Program-made: the position numbers and the translations under genes
Shown here: piece after piece, positions 1 through 14,000 of the stretch
Numbering within the stretch: position 1 is the stretch's first letter
Layout: each line of letters begins with the position of its first letter
Notes under the pieces: model-generated
Seen by the model: the letters and a program-made list of their open reading frames with translations, nothing else
The model's database searches: none
Told to the model about the DNA's origin: nothing
NCBI GenBank assembly: GCA_950295325.1
Contig: OX485809.1
Coordinates: 22,630,001 to 22,694,000, forward strand
Direction of reading: 5' to 3'
Length of the DNA: 64,000 nucleotides
Source of the DNA: Polytrichum commune
Taxonomy: Eukaryota > Streptophyta > Polytrichopsida > Polytrichales > Polytrichaceae

Positions 1-3000
1 ATCTGCTGTATGTGCTGCTCTGATAAGATTCTTATCGTGGGCCGTGAGTCCGGGGTTCTTCATCAATATGACATCAAAGAGCTTCGACTTGAAGCAAAAG
101 AATCCATTCAGTGTCGACCACAAAGTAAGCATTTGCTGGTGTCTACAACTGCATTTATATTCTCTATGATGTTGGAACCAATGTTGGGCTTGTATTACCT
201 TTCTGTTCTATGATACCAATCAGGTATATAGAATGAGGTTGTTACATTTTTTTGATACAAGTAGTGTACGGGATTTTGAGGATATTTTTGTTTTTCTACC
301 ATTTGCGTCTATATACCATCTAAAACCCTTCATACCTATGCATTGACCCAAATAACAACTCGTATATACAAAGATTGTCTACCCACCAAGTTTCCATATC
401 TGACCCGTATTACAATTTGATCAGTCAAGTAGGTTTTTAATACCATAATTGATATTTTGCATTGATACCATGCATTCACCTATATGCCGGTTCAAAATTG
501 GTTCAAAGCCATTATTGTTTAACATGTTATCTGAGTGTGCTACTCGTAATGCAGCTGTAGAGCTGAATTGTGACTCCACACGATTGTCTGTCATCGACAA
601 GAGTGGAATTCTTTACTTCTATGACCTACAAAAGCAACATCAAAAATTTGAAGAGGTTCTTTTCAAACCTCTCCTTACCATTTATTTTGAATATCCTGAT
701 GAACAGGTTGAAGACCATGTGCATCCTTACAATTATGTCTTATGAACGAACTGTCTGCTTAGGTCAATTGATGATCCTGGGAGTCTTACAATTGCAGAAA
801 CATCAAGGTGACAACAACATAAGTTACAGCATAAGGGTTCCAAACTTTGAGCGGAAAGATGTATGGAATATGAAGTGGGCAGATGACAATCCCAACCTTC
901 TTGCTGTCATGGAGAAAGGTCGAATGTACATTTTGCGGGGCACTGAACCTGAGGAGCCTGTTGCTTGCACTGCCTATCTGTGCAGCTTTCATGATCTGCA
1001 GGTTTTTCAACTACATCAACTTCCCTTTCCAGTTGCCTCTTTTATATATGTCAAAATCCTCAACTTGATGATTTATGCGCACCTCAATGATCTATCTCAG
1101 CCAGCTGCTAACTTCTCCGTCAATGCTTTTGGGGCCCGATTTGGGCCTCTTGTACATTCAGTACTTTGAAACTGTGGAAAGTGAAAATACAATGTGATCT
1201 AAGAGCTTGTTGTCTTGAAATTTCACACTTATTAACATCCATGTAAAGTGGCTTGGAATGTTTTGATGAAGATTTTATATTATCCAGTATAAAGAGAATA
1301 CACAATTGGTACGAACATGCTAAAAGCATCTAGGGGTTAGTACTTTGAGATGGTCTCAGGTTGAGGTTCCTGCCTTCCGTATGACTCCAGTTATCAAGGA
1401 GTCCTATGTGTTGGAAATAAGTCTCTTAGAGCAAACCCACCGGTTGCCATATCCATATTCACAAATCCTCCTGCATCGATCCACATTTTCTTTGAGGATG
1501 GGGATGCAGGTGCATTCTACTACCGATTGCCATATTCATACTCGCATTCAGGGCAGAACTTTCTGGACTACATGTTGTCTTGCAAAAAGACATAGTAAAG
1601 TGCCCTAAACCATTTTAGGTAAATTAATCCCCTGCAGGTGGAAATCCAAGAGGATACAAGGTGATTGATTGCTCGTCTCATTATATTTGTTAGTGTTTTG
1701 TGGTGACAAGAAACAGGTTCAATTTGTTGGAAAAAGTGGATGGTCGCATCCACTTTCTGCACCCAAATGCAGATATTGCGATGGGTGGGAGCCATCTCAG
1801 CATATTCTCCAACTTAACATCCACTTTTCATCCAAAATGAATGTTGATGAATACGGATACGACAACCAGTAGTGGGCTTTGCTCTTATTCAGTACTCAAA
1901 CAATTTCAGACTTCGTCAACCAATATTTGTTTAATCGTCAACCATTTCTTTCGAATACTGCAGATTCAAGCAATCCAACTTGATAACATGATGTGCCAAC
2001 CGGATGACCCAAGTAATTCACATGTCTTCAACCATGAAACAAAATCCCTGAGGGATACACAGGAGATGGTATCAGCTGTAGACATGCAAGATGCCTACTG
2101 TTATGTAGAGGAGCATTCTCATCCTCGACTGTGGACCTCATTGGCAAACCATGCCCTTGATACTCTTGATCTTTCCTACGCTGAAAAGGTGGTGATTTCT
2201 ACTCCCATTGAGGATGGACAAATAAAAATAGCTTGAAAGGAGTGACTGAATTGAGGGCTGCAATTCATACAATATTGAGGCTTCTGTATAAGGTAGATGA
2301 GCCTATTACGGTTGCTTCCATGAGGTTTGGCCTCTTCTGATGTGCAATAAATGACTCAAAGAACCGTAATTCATTAGCAAATCTTGCACGATCCTATGCC
2401 ATAAGAATGAGAAAAAGGTGACCAAACCTCAATTTATGACAAAAACGAATTTTCAAAGAGCATGCATGCGATCTTCTTAAGTGGTTACAGAGGTGTGTCT
2501 AAAGTGGTTAACGTTGAGCATGTGTGTAAGCTTTGATTTTTGCCTATCACAACCATTCAGCCATCATATTATCATACTAGAGATGTTTCAGGAAAATAAT
2601 TGAACCATTTTGCACCCAAAAGTAGGTGTTCGAATGACTTGTCTAAGAATAACTTCTTTCTTTCCTGTGAGTTCATCTACGCATCCCTTGCATGTGCGTA
2701 GTGGGAGCATGGAGGTTCTGACCAATGTTGGACCAGTATGTAGATATGGTATCCATACACAATATCAATAATGGTAACAAAGAACCCACATGACTCGTAT
2801 CAAATTGTAAGACTAATCATATATTCGCACATGATTTTCATCCAGAGCAGTCAGATATCCAAGACTGAAAGAAGTTCACCTAACTTTTAGTCTGTTGGGT
2901 TCATGATTGTTGTCTTTTCCCAGATATATTGCCTCTGGAAACTGACTTTAAAGACAGCCAGTGAATGTTTCTGGGTTTGTCTGACTTGGATCTTGCTGGA

Positions 3001-6000
3001 ATAGATTGTCTGACCGTCCCTAATACCTTTAGCCTTTGAGACTGTTCTTCCTTAAGAATCTCTCACTCTAACTTTGTAGTGAAATAGTGTCAAATCGGGA
3101 CCTGAATAAACTGGATGAATAACACTGAGCCACTTCGCTTATGGTTTCAGGCATTTGTGAAATGTAAAAATTACTATGGCATTCAATTTGTGAAAGGGCT
3201 TCACATCTTCAAGAACAAACTCCAACAAAAAGCAGAGGTATGCTGTGATTTATCTTGTCCTGACCTTCCTACATCCGAATCAGTAAAAACCATTTGAAAT
3301 TGTGTGTTGCAATGAGAAATCCTGGAAGTTGAATAGACCCCCCTGTATTGCTTTGAAGGTTTTGTCATCTGAAAAGCCCTAATGTGGATTTGAAGACGCA
3401 ACAATATCATCATGCGTCTCATGCAGATCTGTGTATACTTTAAGAAAGATAAAGAAGCAGAGCAGATTTACAGCAATATGGACCGGCAAGATCTCATTCT
3501 GGACATGCGAATGAAGTTGGGGGACTGGATCATGTAATTTCTTCTGACTCTACCACATTTCACTTGAATTCACTTGAGATGCTACTTTCGTTGCAAATGG
3601 CAGGATTAGAGGCGAGCTGGATCCTGCGGCCACCAAATTCGGATTGTCAATTACATGCTTCCAGTAATGACCAGAATTGTGTGACAGACAAGCTTAGATA
3701 TGTGCTCTCTACTCGGTTTTGGATTCAGAGAAGCTTCAGAGTACACAATTGAGAATCTGGATTCAGTTCCTCAAGCTCTAATTGGTCTTTAAAAGTTATT
3801 AACCCCTCAACGTCCAAGAGGCCCAATCTGGTCCTCTCCATGCACAAAAAATTAATTTGAGCTACATGCTTCTATTTCTAGCTGATTGTGTCTAAAGTTA
3901 CCCTATTGAAAATCAACTCATTCTTCAAGTGCACTTTTCAAATTAGTTGAAAGCCTTAATGTTATTCAAGGTGAGGGTTTTAATGCATAGCCTGGGTGCC
4001 CTTGGATGTAAATGTATGCTTATTTTGAACATCAATGTCACATGTGAATTTTTATACTTTCTCCCTGACGTAACATGATGTACTAAATAAAGTTTCAAAC
4101 CCTTAAATACAAATAACATGCTTTTAAGACTTGGTGAGGCTCGTAGAAATTGTGTATATATCTCGCACGTTGAGCCTCTTGGTCCTTCAAGGGTTGATGC
4201 GACCCAAATTCAGTCTAACACCCGCCTACTGTCAAATAAGGTTGAGCATTGAGGGCTGATATTTAGAATCCATTATTTCTCCCTAGTAATGTTTTCTAGG
4301 CCGGCAAGAAACTGAGCTTCCTATTTCACTCATCCATTGCCCCATAAGAAAAGGCTGGAGAAGCTGCTAGAGGGAGAAAGTGGTAACGATGCCTTGTTGG
4401 AGCTGATTTGGAACAACATCGGCGACTACCATGCTGACAGACAAAGTTGGGATAAAGCAGCTGTGTATTACAGCAAAGCCAAGAAATGTGAGAAGCTGGC
4501 AGAATGCTTCTATGCCCTGGGAGACTGGGATAGCCTTGGAGAGATGGTGACCACTCTTCACGAAGGCTCTCCCCTTCTCCCCACTTTGGCCAAGAAGTTC
4601 TTCCATGCAGGCATCTGTAAGCATGCTGTAAGTATGTCTCCTTCAAATTCAACCTGATGTTTCACATCATTCAATTTCAACCTGTCATCTGTGCATGCGC
4701 CTTTACCTGCATTCCTCTCAGAAAATTGTTGGTGAAGTCGGTGAAGAGCAGTTAGTGATTTTATGCAAACACATTGTCTGTAGACGATTCCTACAAAAAT
4801 GATCTCAAAAACATTTTCAAATGTTAAGTTATCCCCTAGAAGGTCTGGAAAGTGATTCGAGGTCTATTACCAAAGTCATTTCTTATTGTCACTATGACGC
4901 TCACCTGTTTCTGCATTAGATTCTATGCAGGTGACAGCATTTGTGGAAAGCGGGGATATCAAGGCTGCAATAGATTGTTGCATGGACCTTAACAACTGGA
5001 ATTTGGCAATTGATTTGGCCAAGAAGCATGACTTTCTCAAGTATGTGCAAAACAACATTGCCAAGTGTACAAAGTACCTCGTACAAATTGGAAACCCTTT
5101 ACATGCTGCACTAATTCATTGTGAAGCGAATCAACAATTGGATGCGGCTAAAATCTTCCTTCAACTTGCCAAACAGATGGCTAAAATCAAGGTGATTGGC
5201 TTTGGTGTCCATTATGTTTGCACGGTTGTGAGGGGTGGTAATGACATTGCACAAGGATCCAATCAACAGTTATGTATAATTGCAGTATCACACTTACATT
5301 TCATGTTACCAATAATTTGTCAAAATAAAAATTGCTATCCTAAACTGTGGAATGTAGTGTTGCAACATATCAATATATGGTACTTGATTGAGGCAGACGG
5401 CGCCCATCATGGTGAAAAAACTGTATGTGCTATCTGCAATTCAAGCAGATGCATATCGAGCTTCTTTTGACATCAAGCAGGTAACATCTTTAACACTTGA
5501 CCCTGGTTGAAAACCCAAATTTTGCCTTGGTTCACCAGTATACAATCTCATATCTTTAATTCGTTGTTTCTTTCTTGTTCAACTCTTATGAGCAATGTTT
5601 TCATGAAGTTGTGCGAAATATGCAGCATGATGCAACGACATGTTTGGATAGATTGTTTAAGAATGCATGGCATGGAGCTGAGGCTTACCACTTTTGGTTG
5701 TTGTCCCATCGTCACCTCTATGCAGGCCGCTATGAACAATCTATGCAGGTTGACAATTTATGGAGTCTCCTAACCTGATCATTTACCCAAATTTAATGTA
5801 TTGTGGTGAAGTTGAAATTCACGTTGAGGTCTTACAGTTCTTTGCATTATATCCAAACCCCAAGTGTTGTACGTATTTATTTTGTTGGCTCTACCCTGAT
5901 TGATAGAGTATATTTCACTCATGTTGTTGAGACCAAATGTGTATTTTTTCTAGGTTGCATGGTGGTTACGAGACTACGAAGATATCTTAGATCATCTCGA

Positions 6001-7130
6001 CATTTATTCCTTGATCGCTCTTACATCATTCCTTAATAAGGTATCCTTTTACCAAAGTCAATTTCTACACATTGAGATGAAAGTAGGTCATAGGATATCT
6101 TTCAGTCTGACTACAATAGAACTTGATGGTGTCAAAACATCTCTCAATCACAGTACTGGTAAACCCCCTGCCATCAACACTTACATTCCCAATAAGAGTT
6201 CAGTGCTTTCTGCTTTGGTTTGAATGTAATAGTAGCTCCTGAAGATTTTCTGTATGTTTGTATTACTTGCTACCACATAAATCCCACATGGAGCTGATGA
6301 ACCAGAAAACACCTTATGAACAATAATTTTGTTATACATAATTGAGTTCATTTTTCATTCTATCTAAACATGTAGTCTTTGTGTAGATGTTTAATTTTAG
6401 TTAAATATGTATTCTATATATCATGTTCTTTTAAAATGGAAGATAACGCATTCAATCACTGATCTATAACATCAACTTGCAGAATTATGCCCAATGTAGC
6501 AAAGCTATAAAGAAGTTAGAGTCTCTCTCGCAAGCTGAAGAAAAACTCAAAAAAACTTATGCATTGCTTGCATTCTCCATATTCACACGGTTGGCACCCA
6601 CAGCATCATCCAAGAAAATCACAAGATTTTGTAAAGATTGTGGAGCTCCTGTTCAGGCATGTAAATATGACACGGTGAAGTATTATGATCATCAAAATAA
6701 GGAAAACAAGTAATTGGACCCTAATAAGCAGGCTGAGAATATGTGGCAAATAGAACTCCTTAACTAAGCCACCATTCACAAGACCATGGATGATGATGTG
6801 AAATATACATCATATATCTTGATAGTTTGATAGTTTACTTTTGCGCTTAATTGACAATATTTTGTCAATGTATAAATGCATTGTATTGTAGTTTGTAACA
6901 TATTTATGCTTGCACTTGAACAGGATTCCCAAGCCAAGTGTTCAACACCAACATGCAAAGTGTTGTTTCGGATTTGTGTGGCCACTGGAAGTCTAATTGT
7001 TGATGAGATAGCTTTGCAATGTCTAGTTTGTAAACATCATTTGATTGTCTCTAAGCTTGAGCCACGGAAGTATTGTCCACTTTGCCATTCCTCATTGAAA
7101 GATTTAACCACCAACAATGACATCTATTAG
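1..7130 (+). CDS. IFT121: Intraflagellar transport protein IFT121 (WDR35), 3' part
   Basis: IFT121 is a core IFT-A subunit, needed for retrograde transport in cilia and flagella; in plants it serves motile sperm. I placed 13 exons by splice sites, reading frame and similarity to animal WDR35: 1-124, 555-655, 798-1001, 1964-2188, 3151-3237, 3427-3533, 4354-4627, 4931-5191, 5397-5480, 5626-5748, 5954-6040, 6483-6656, 6924-7130. Together they give about 685 residues ending at TAG 7128-7130; the WD40 start lies left of the window. Family landmarks seen are VWNMKWADDNPNL, HPRLWTSLANHALDTLDL, NNIGDYHADRQSWDKAAVYY, NAWHGAEAYHF and ICVATGSLI. The C-terminus has Cys pairs CKDC/CSTPTC and CLVC/CPLC, consistent with zinc binding. 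The donor at 655 is a weak GTTCTT (706 is an in-frame alternative). The intron after 6656 appears to be GC-AG. Exon identity is secure; a few borders are not. Confidence 0.9.
1002..1963 (+). other. IFT121 intron with unrecognised coding-like patches
   Basis: This 962-bp intron contains open, codon-like patches, for example 1483-1606 (reads FFEDGDAGAFYYRLPYS and on to a stop) and 1669-1820. A short block is nearly repeated inside it: a CCATAT-TCATA-type stretch at about 1447 and again at about 1530. None of this matches IFT121. It may be a decayed fragment of another gene or transposon; I do not recognise it. Confidence 0.35.
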
Positions 7131-8064
7131 AATTCTCTTAAAAATTGCTATTCACCTAGAAAAATAAATTTGTCACCATGGTCTTGTTGAGAGCCTGAAA
7201 GATCTGAAATTATCTAAGACCTTTTTTCCATGAAGCATGTAATTCTCCCAAATTATATCCAACTCCATGTCACTGCACCCTAACAATACCCACTTATGTT
7301 CCAAGGTACCTATTTTTTCTCACATATATAACCAATTTTTTGCCATTCTTATCAAAAACATGTGGTGCAAGAAGTTTCTAAATATGGGCTTCACAATATC
7401 ACGGCACAATTCAAGAGTAAGCTATTGTTGAAAGAAATCACATCAAAAACACTTTGACCACCTTTCATTGCTGTCAAAAGGGTTTGCCGATTGAAGTTAA
7501 ATCAAGCCAAGTCATATCATAAGGACTTAAATGAGATATGTACACCCACAACCAACATTGACACTAAAATGTAACACTATGAACCACAATCATACATTTG
7601 GGTGCTTAAAATCTATGACAATAATATATAGTATTGGTTTTGGGTATGCCTACCTTATGCCAAAAACATTTACAGCATATTTAAAAACAAACAAAGGTAC
7701 ACCTTCATCATTTTAAAATCTTTCTTTAACATGAAAATATTGTTACATGGAAATGTTTTGTACCATAGACCTATTGTATCATAGACCTCTCACAAGGAAT
7801 GATTGTTGATGTTCTCCACGTAAGAAAGCTCTAGTATGGTTTCAGCCATGACCCTTGTTGGGTTTTCCATCATTTATTCTTAGTGTGATTTCATGGACCG
7901 TATGCTACACTAAACATCTAATTTAGTGTGGTTATTCGTCACCTCGTAAGTGTGTTGCAATCACTAGGTGGCATTTAAAGAGGGTGTCATACAACACTTG
8001 GTGCTACATGACAAGTCATTAAAACCATTCTGATTGACATGAAAAATCGATTTTAATGTCACAA
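7131..8064. other. Gap between convergent IFT121 and AADC genes
   Basis: AT-rich DNA between the convergent 3' ends of IFT121 and the decarboxylase. It should hold the 3' untranslated regions and polyadenylation signals of both. I see no further gene or recognisable repeat. Confidence 0.5.
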
Positions 8065-11000
8065 CTAAATCATCCGTTTAGTATAGTCTTGCAAGAGCTG
8101 AAGTGCTTGTAATTGAATGACTTTCCATGCTTCATCTACGTGCCGCAACTCTGTGTGAGAACCCCCAATAGCGACCCGCAGTGTGTACACTCCTGCAAGG
8201 ACCTGCATGTTTCACACATCCCATGGATCAAATCACTTCTTGACAAACATACAACCCAAAGTATAACACATCAGAATGAAATAAGGTAGACATGCCTTAG
8301 GTAGACACTTTTATCTCTCCACCCACTTCTTGTAGTATCTGAGACACACAATTAGTGTGAGATGATTGACAAATCCAAATCATGACCATAGCCATTTTCA
8401 GCATAATTCTCGGACCTCATATGAATATCTTATTCGTTATCAAAATGAGGATTCTTGAGCTCATTATAATGTCATATAAGTCCCCCCCCCCCCAAATTAT
8501 GTTGACTACAGAGCCTAGAATGGTTTATATATTTTGAGAGCGTAGTTCAATCACTTTTAAAGACATGTTTTTTTGGTGTATGTCCTTAGATCCACACACC
8601 ACTCAAATATAGGTGTCTGAGCAGTAAAAGTAACCAAGTCAGGCGTGCATACCTTATATCTATCAACAGAAGCTAAAATACTTTATCTAGTTTTAATTCT
8701 AATTTTAAAGAATGTCAGCCCAAAAGCATGCGTACCGTATGCGTGATCAAAATACTTCCATCAGAGTTCACAGCTTCTTCAAGCGCTGCATTCAAATTGT
8801 TCCCATGGTCTGTATCGTGCTCATTTGGCTTGAGTCGAAAACAAATGAGTGAAAATGTTGTTGGTGCCATGACCTGTGCATCCAAAATACTCCATAAGTA
8901 TATATAACAAACCAAAAACAGCACGCTATATACTTCTCTGTTGCTATTAGCACAGCTGGATTCTCACAGAATGTATAATGAAGTGTTTCTACAAAAATGA
9001 ATAACGCAACAAACCATCGGTGTCATAATGAGGAGAACCTCAAATCGAGAATCAGATTGCACAAGTCCTTCAAAATGCTTGCCAAGTTCACAATGTTTTC
9101 GAATGTGTGACTGCAAGCCTGATTTTCCATAGAGACGCATCACCATCCACAGCTTCAAAGATCTGCATGCAGAACATAATTGACGATGATCTGTCAAGTG
9201 CCAAAATCTCCCTGTATTTCTACTTAATGTTCTGAAAAGACAAATGAAATTCATAGATAATTTAATTTTAACTAGGGTCACTTTTGAAGTGATCAACTAA
9301 AAAATAACAAGAGATAACCTCCGTAAAGAAAGTTTGATGCCCATAATGAGCCTCTGGGCCCTTTAAGGTTAAGATAGATCACAAAAATGAAAGACCAAGT
9401 ACAAGTCAAAAGTGCAGAGAAACTCCATGAAATGAATTGTTGGGACCATAAATTGAAAACAGCGCAGGTTGTTGCAAATGACCTGAACCGCCGACCCAAA
9501 GGAATTTGCCAGTCCTTGTAATCAATCACCAGGTTGCTATCTGTTTGCTTATTTCGCAGATATTCCGGTTGGTTAGAGAGCGCACCCACTAATTGATTTG
9601 CATCCTGCGCACAGTTTAAGATGAATGTTGTCAGGCCACTTCTTCAAACTAGGGCCCCATTTACACCAGAGAGGTTGAGAGCTCAAAGAAAGCAGACTTC
9701 TCATTGGCATGGAGCCTCTTACACACGCTTGTTCACTCAAATCCACTTTACACATGAGCTTCCAACTAGAGCTTGAACTTTGTACCGGGCTCATGGTAGC
9801 TTAGGACTGTCGAGAGCTCCAGCACTCATTTTGTGGGTCCCAAGCCAATGGGCTTTCAACCATTGTTTGGCTTGTAACGAATGCTTCTTTATTGAGTATC
9901 ATATCACCCTCCTTGATAACTCACTTTGAACATGGCCACTTTACACTTCTTAAACAATTGAGAGCTTGAGGGTTGGTCAAGCTCTCAATAGTTGAGCTTG
10001 GGATGAAAGTTTGTCAACACCAAGTATCAAACTCCCGAAAATTGCAAATTCAAGCTCTCAATTCGAGCTCTAGGAGGCCTAAGACGTCTAATCTGGCAGT
10101 TTGACACTTTTGTCAGAGTGGAACGAGGTATGACTCACACACCTTCAGCCAAAGAGTAGAGCAATCAAAATTGGTGAGTAACCATTTGTGAGGATTCATA
10201 TCGAAGGAATCAGCCTTCTCAATGCCATTCAAAAACTGCCGATATTCTGGGCATATGCAGGCATTTCCTGCATATGCTCCATCTACATGAAACCACATTC
10301 CGTAATCCTGCCACACAAACATTTGAGTATCAAGACGTTACCAGCTTTGTTGGGAAAAATGTGCGCAATTTCAATCAGATAAGGTTATGCCCTGTAGGTT
10401 GAAACAGCTGAAAAGGTCCATTGCATACCTGGGCAATGTCACCTAATTCTGATATGGGATCTACAGCTGCCGAAGAAGTTGTTCCCACCTGCACATAGCA
10501 ACCCAGGGTATACTTACAGATTAGTAAAACTCTAAAATCTGCAACAGAATCTAGAAGTATCAAAACGACTCTCTTGAATCTGTTAATTAATGCTTAGCCC
10601 CCTTAATCAAAAAACTTTGACCATCCATAAGTCGGTGAGATTCTGTTCAATCCTGCAATTCTTTTTCAAAGTATGTAAATTCATATAACGATTTATATGA
10701 CAATTATCCAACATTGTCTATTTATAGTTTCGCCACATTATCCAAAAAGTAGGAAAACACAAGGAAACCAATATGAGGAGCGATACTTGATGACCTACTC
10801 TCCAACACAGCCATGAATTTAATTTTTTCCTGACCAATTGGAATGAAAATCGAATCTTTAGAATCATTCTGAAGTCACCTAATACATGGATAAACTCTTG
10901 CTTGAAAACGGAGGTAACACTGGTACTTAAAAGACTGACAAACAAATTCCAGTTATTTAGGACTGTAATGTCCATTTCTCAAAATGATTTGAGAGAGAGG

Positions 11001-14000
11001 CGACTTGACAACAGACTCAAACAGCAATTCATTTTCACAAGTGAGCAGCTTCGGCATCCAGCACCGTTGCACAAAGAAAAAATGGTATGAGACCAGCTGC
11101 CACATCAGCAGTAACAGCTTCTGCTAGCAATACTGGAGTCAGCATGTAACATGTAGTTGAATCGGCCTTCAACAACCGCAAGTTCTCTGGACTCATACCC
11201 AATATCTGCACGAAAGCAAGAGAGTTGTTACTGCACATTACAAACAAAAATCATTCAATTGACATGGTTGGCCTCAAGGTTGGAGGCTGTCGGGAATTGA
11301 TGAGATCATGTACCTGACAGGCCTTATGGACACAAGAATGTGCTTGATCTGACGTGTAAGTTATGAACTTGCTGAGAGCTTCAGACTCTGACATGCCACG
11401 CTCTTTGGTCACTTTGTCCAACGTACGCTTTCGTGCGGCTAGCAGTACCACCACTAAAGCTTCACTGGCTGTACCTTGAATTACACCTCCTCCCTTACCT
11501 GCATCAACATCTCAAGGCAAACAGATTAAAAAGAGCTCCTATGAATGCTCCTTGCTAAGTAAACCTTGGGTACAACGCCGTCCAAATGCATTGGCAGGGA
11601 ACATATTGGGTCCTCAACACTCACTGTCCAACCTGCTCATGCCCTACAACTTCAACAACGGTCTTAAAAAAAAAGGATAACACCTATGTGCACCAACATT
11701 AGCAAGGAATAAATAGAGTCTCTTTGCCCACGGGCTACTGCCTCAATTGTAGGTGGCCTCTTTCTAATTGCCTTACCCAAGGCTCCTTGCTAAGTAAACC
11801 TTTGGGTACGACATCATCCAAATGCATTGGCATGGAACAAATTGGGTCCTCAACACTGACATCCTCCAAACAGCTCAAGTCCTTCAACCTCAACAATTGT
11901 CTTTTAAAAAAAGGATAACGCTTACATTTGCCTAGACTGGGATGAAATATGTAGAATCTCTTTGCCCCGTAGACTACTGCTTCAATTAAGAGGTGGACTC
12001 TTTCTAATGACCTCAACCGGGGCGACTCAATCTCCCTTTGTTTCTTCCCTACTAGGCTCGTCGACTAGAGCCCCTTAGTACCCATAGATTTTTAGATGAC
12101 CAGTTCATCCAGTGACCCCCACAATGATTGGGTGGACCATAGCGGGTAACACTAGGATAACTTGGTGAAGAATGTAGTCCGCTCCACTTGCAAGGTGGAG
12201 ATAAGTCCCAACCACTTACAACTATTGGCTTGGTGCTTCAACCACCTTCGTATTGTGCTGCTTTCCACCTACTTTTCAAAGATAGATTTTCAAATGAAAG
12301 AGATTGAGATTACCTGACGAAAGAAATAATTCTGGGAGCTGCAAAAGCTTCCCAAGCCAATCCAGCACTATGGTTTCCAATTCTGTTGCAGCTGGGGAGG
12401 TGATCCAGCTAAATCCATTTACATTGAGGCCCCCACAAAGCATTTCCCCCAAAATGCCAGCTGTGCTTGCATTGCATGGATAGTACCCAAAAAAATTTGG
12501 GCTCTGCCAGTGAGTAAGTCCAGGTATGATTTTTGAATGCAGATCTGCAGACATCAATAGAACTTGTTAATACTGCAATGCATAGATCAGATCAAATAAA
12601 CAAATATTCCAGGATTTATTGAACATATTCAACAGAACATCACTTCTTCCATGCCAGTACAGTGCTATAGCCGAAAACTGTGTGTCGATGAGTTTATATT
12701 GGTGGACAGAATAAATAACTCTTGAAAGCTACAGTTATCAAGTGAGAAAGCTTGATCTGATCTCCTTAACCTAAAAATTAGGAAGTGACAACTGATAGCC
12801 AAAAATATTGCAGCTTCGCTGCTTAGATTGGAAACCCAGCAAGATCTTCTGGCAACCTCTACATTTTACATTGAATGGTACAGTTCCTACTGTCTGTCAT
12901 GACTGTTTGGCTCGAGTGCAACTACTTTCTTCAAATAGGTGTTTCATAACACAGTGTCCTGAAACCAAAGGGGCACAAAAAAATGACCACAAAGATATTA
13001 CCAGCGAAAACGTCTTCAAGTGCTTCTGGCTCTTCTGGAGCACTCTCTGGCAGCAGGTGGTGCAGATAACCTGGCTGTAGATGGAACATCACAGCCAAAC
13101 ATACCCATGATAGTCTCCTGTCAATCACCAATAGAGGATCCTAAATTGGACAAATTAGGTACCTATTGGAGATGGAGAAATGTGATCTGTACCAATGTTG
13201 CACTGATATATATAGGTGAATGCATGGTATCAGTACACAATGTCATTGAGGCTATCGAAGAAAATAAACAACGAGTATCAAAATTAGTATACAAGTCAGA
13301 TATTGATACTTGCTGGGTCTCACAAGATGAGAGAACCTTTGTAAGCCAAAGTCATTACCTATTTGGGTCAATCCCATCCTAATACTCTGCTGATATTAAA
13401 GTGATTTTACGTAGGTTTAAAGGCTTTTGAACAGTCTATAGACCCAAATGGTACCAAAATCAAATATATCCTCAAATACTGTAATGTATTGACATTTATT
13501 ATATTATTTATTTAATACATTAGTAAACATCAAGTAACCAGTAGGAATGAAGTCTAGGAACTTTAGAGTTCCTAGTTACATTTCCCTATCTAGAACTTGA
13601 GTTCTATGGATAGGGGTGAGTTTAGAACTAGGGGCCCCTCACATGCGAGGATAATGCAACTTGAGTTGCGCATGCAAGGGGGGTCCTCTATAAATCGTAT
13701 GGTAGGGAGGTTCATGCCATTCATTATCTCATTTGGAGCTTGGAGCATAAGGGTTGAAGCTTGAAGCTTGTTACAAATACCCCTACCCTGCTGTTATAAA
13801 ACAACATGTAAAATCCTCAATACACCCAACTGGTATCAACAAAAGATGATACCATTCGAACATCAATTCATACCTTACTCTCACAAGACATAAAGATACA
13901 TCAACACAACAAGCTCAGTGCTCGCATGTTCTTGTTCTTGACTTTGAGCTCGGAACTTTTATGAAGGTTTTTAAGTGATTCATAGACCTGAATGGTTTCA

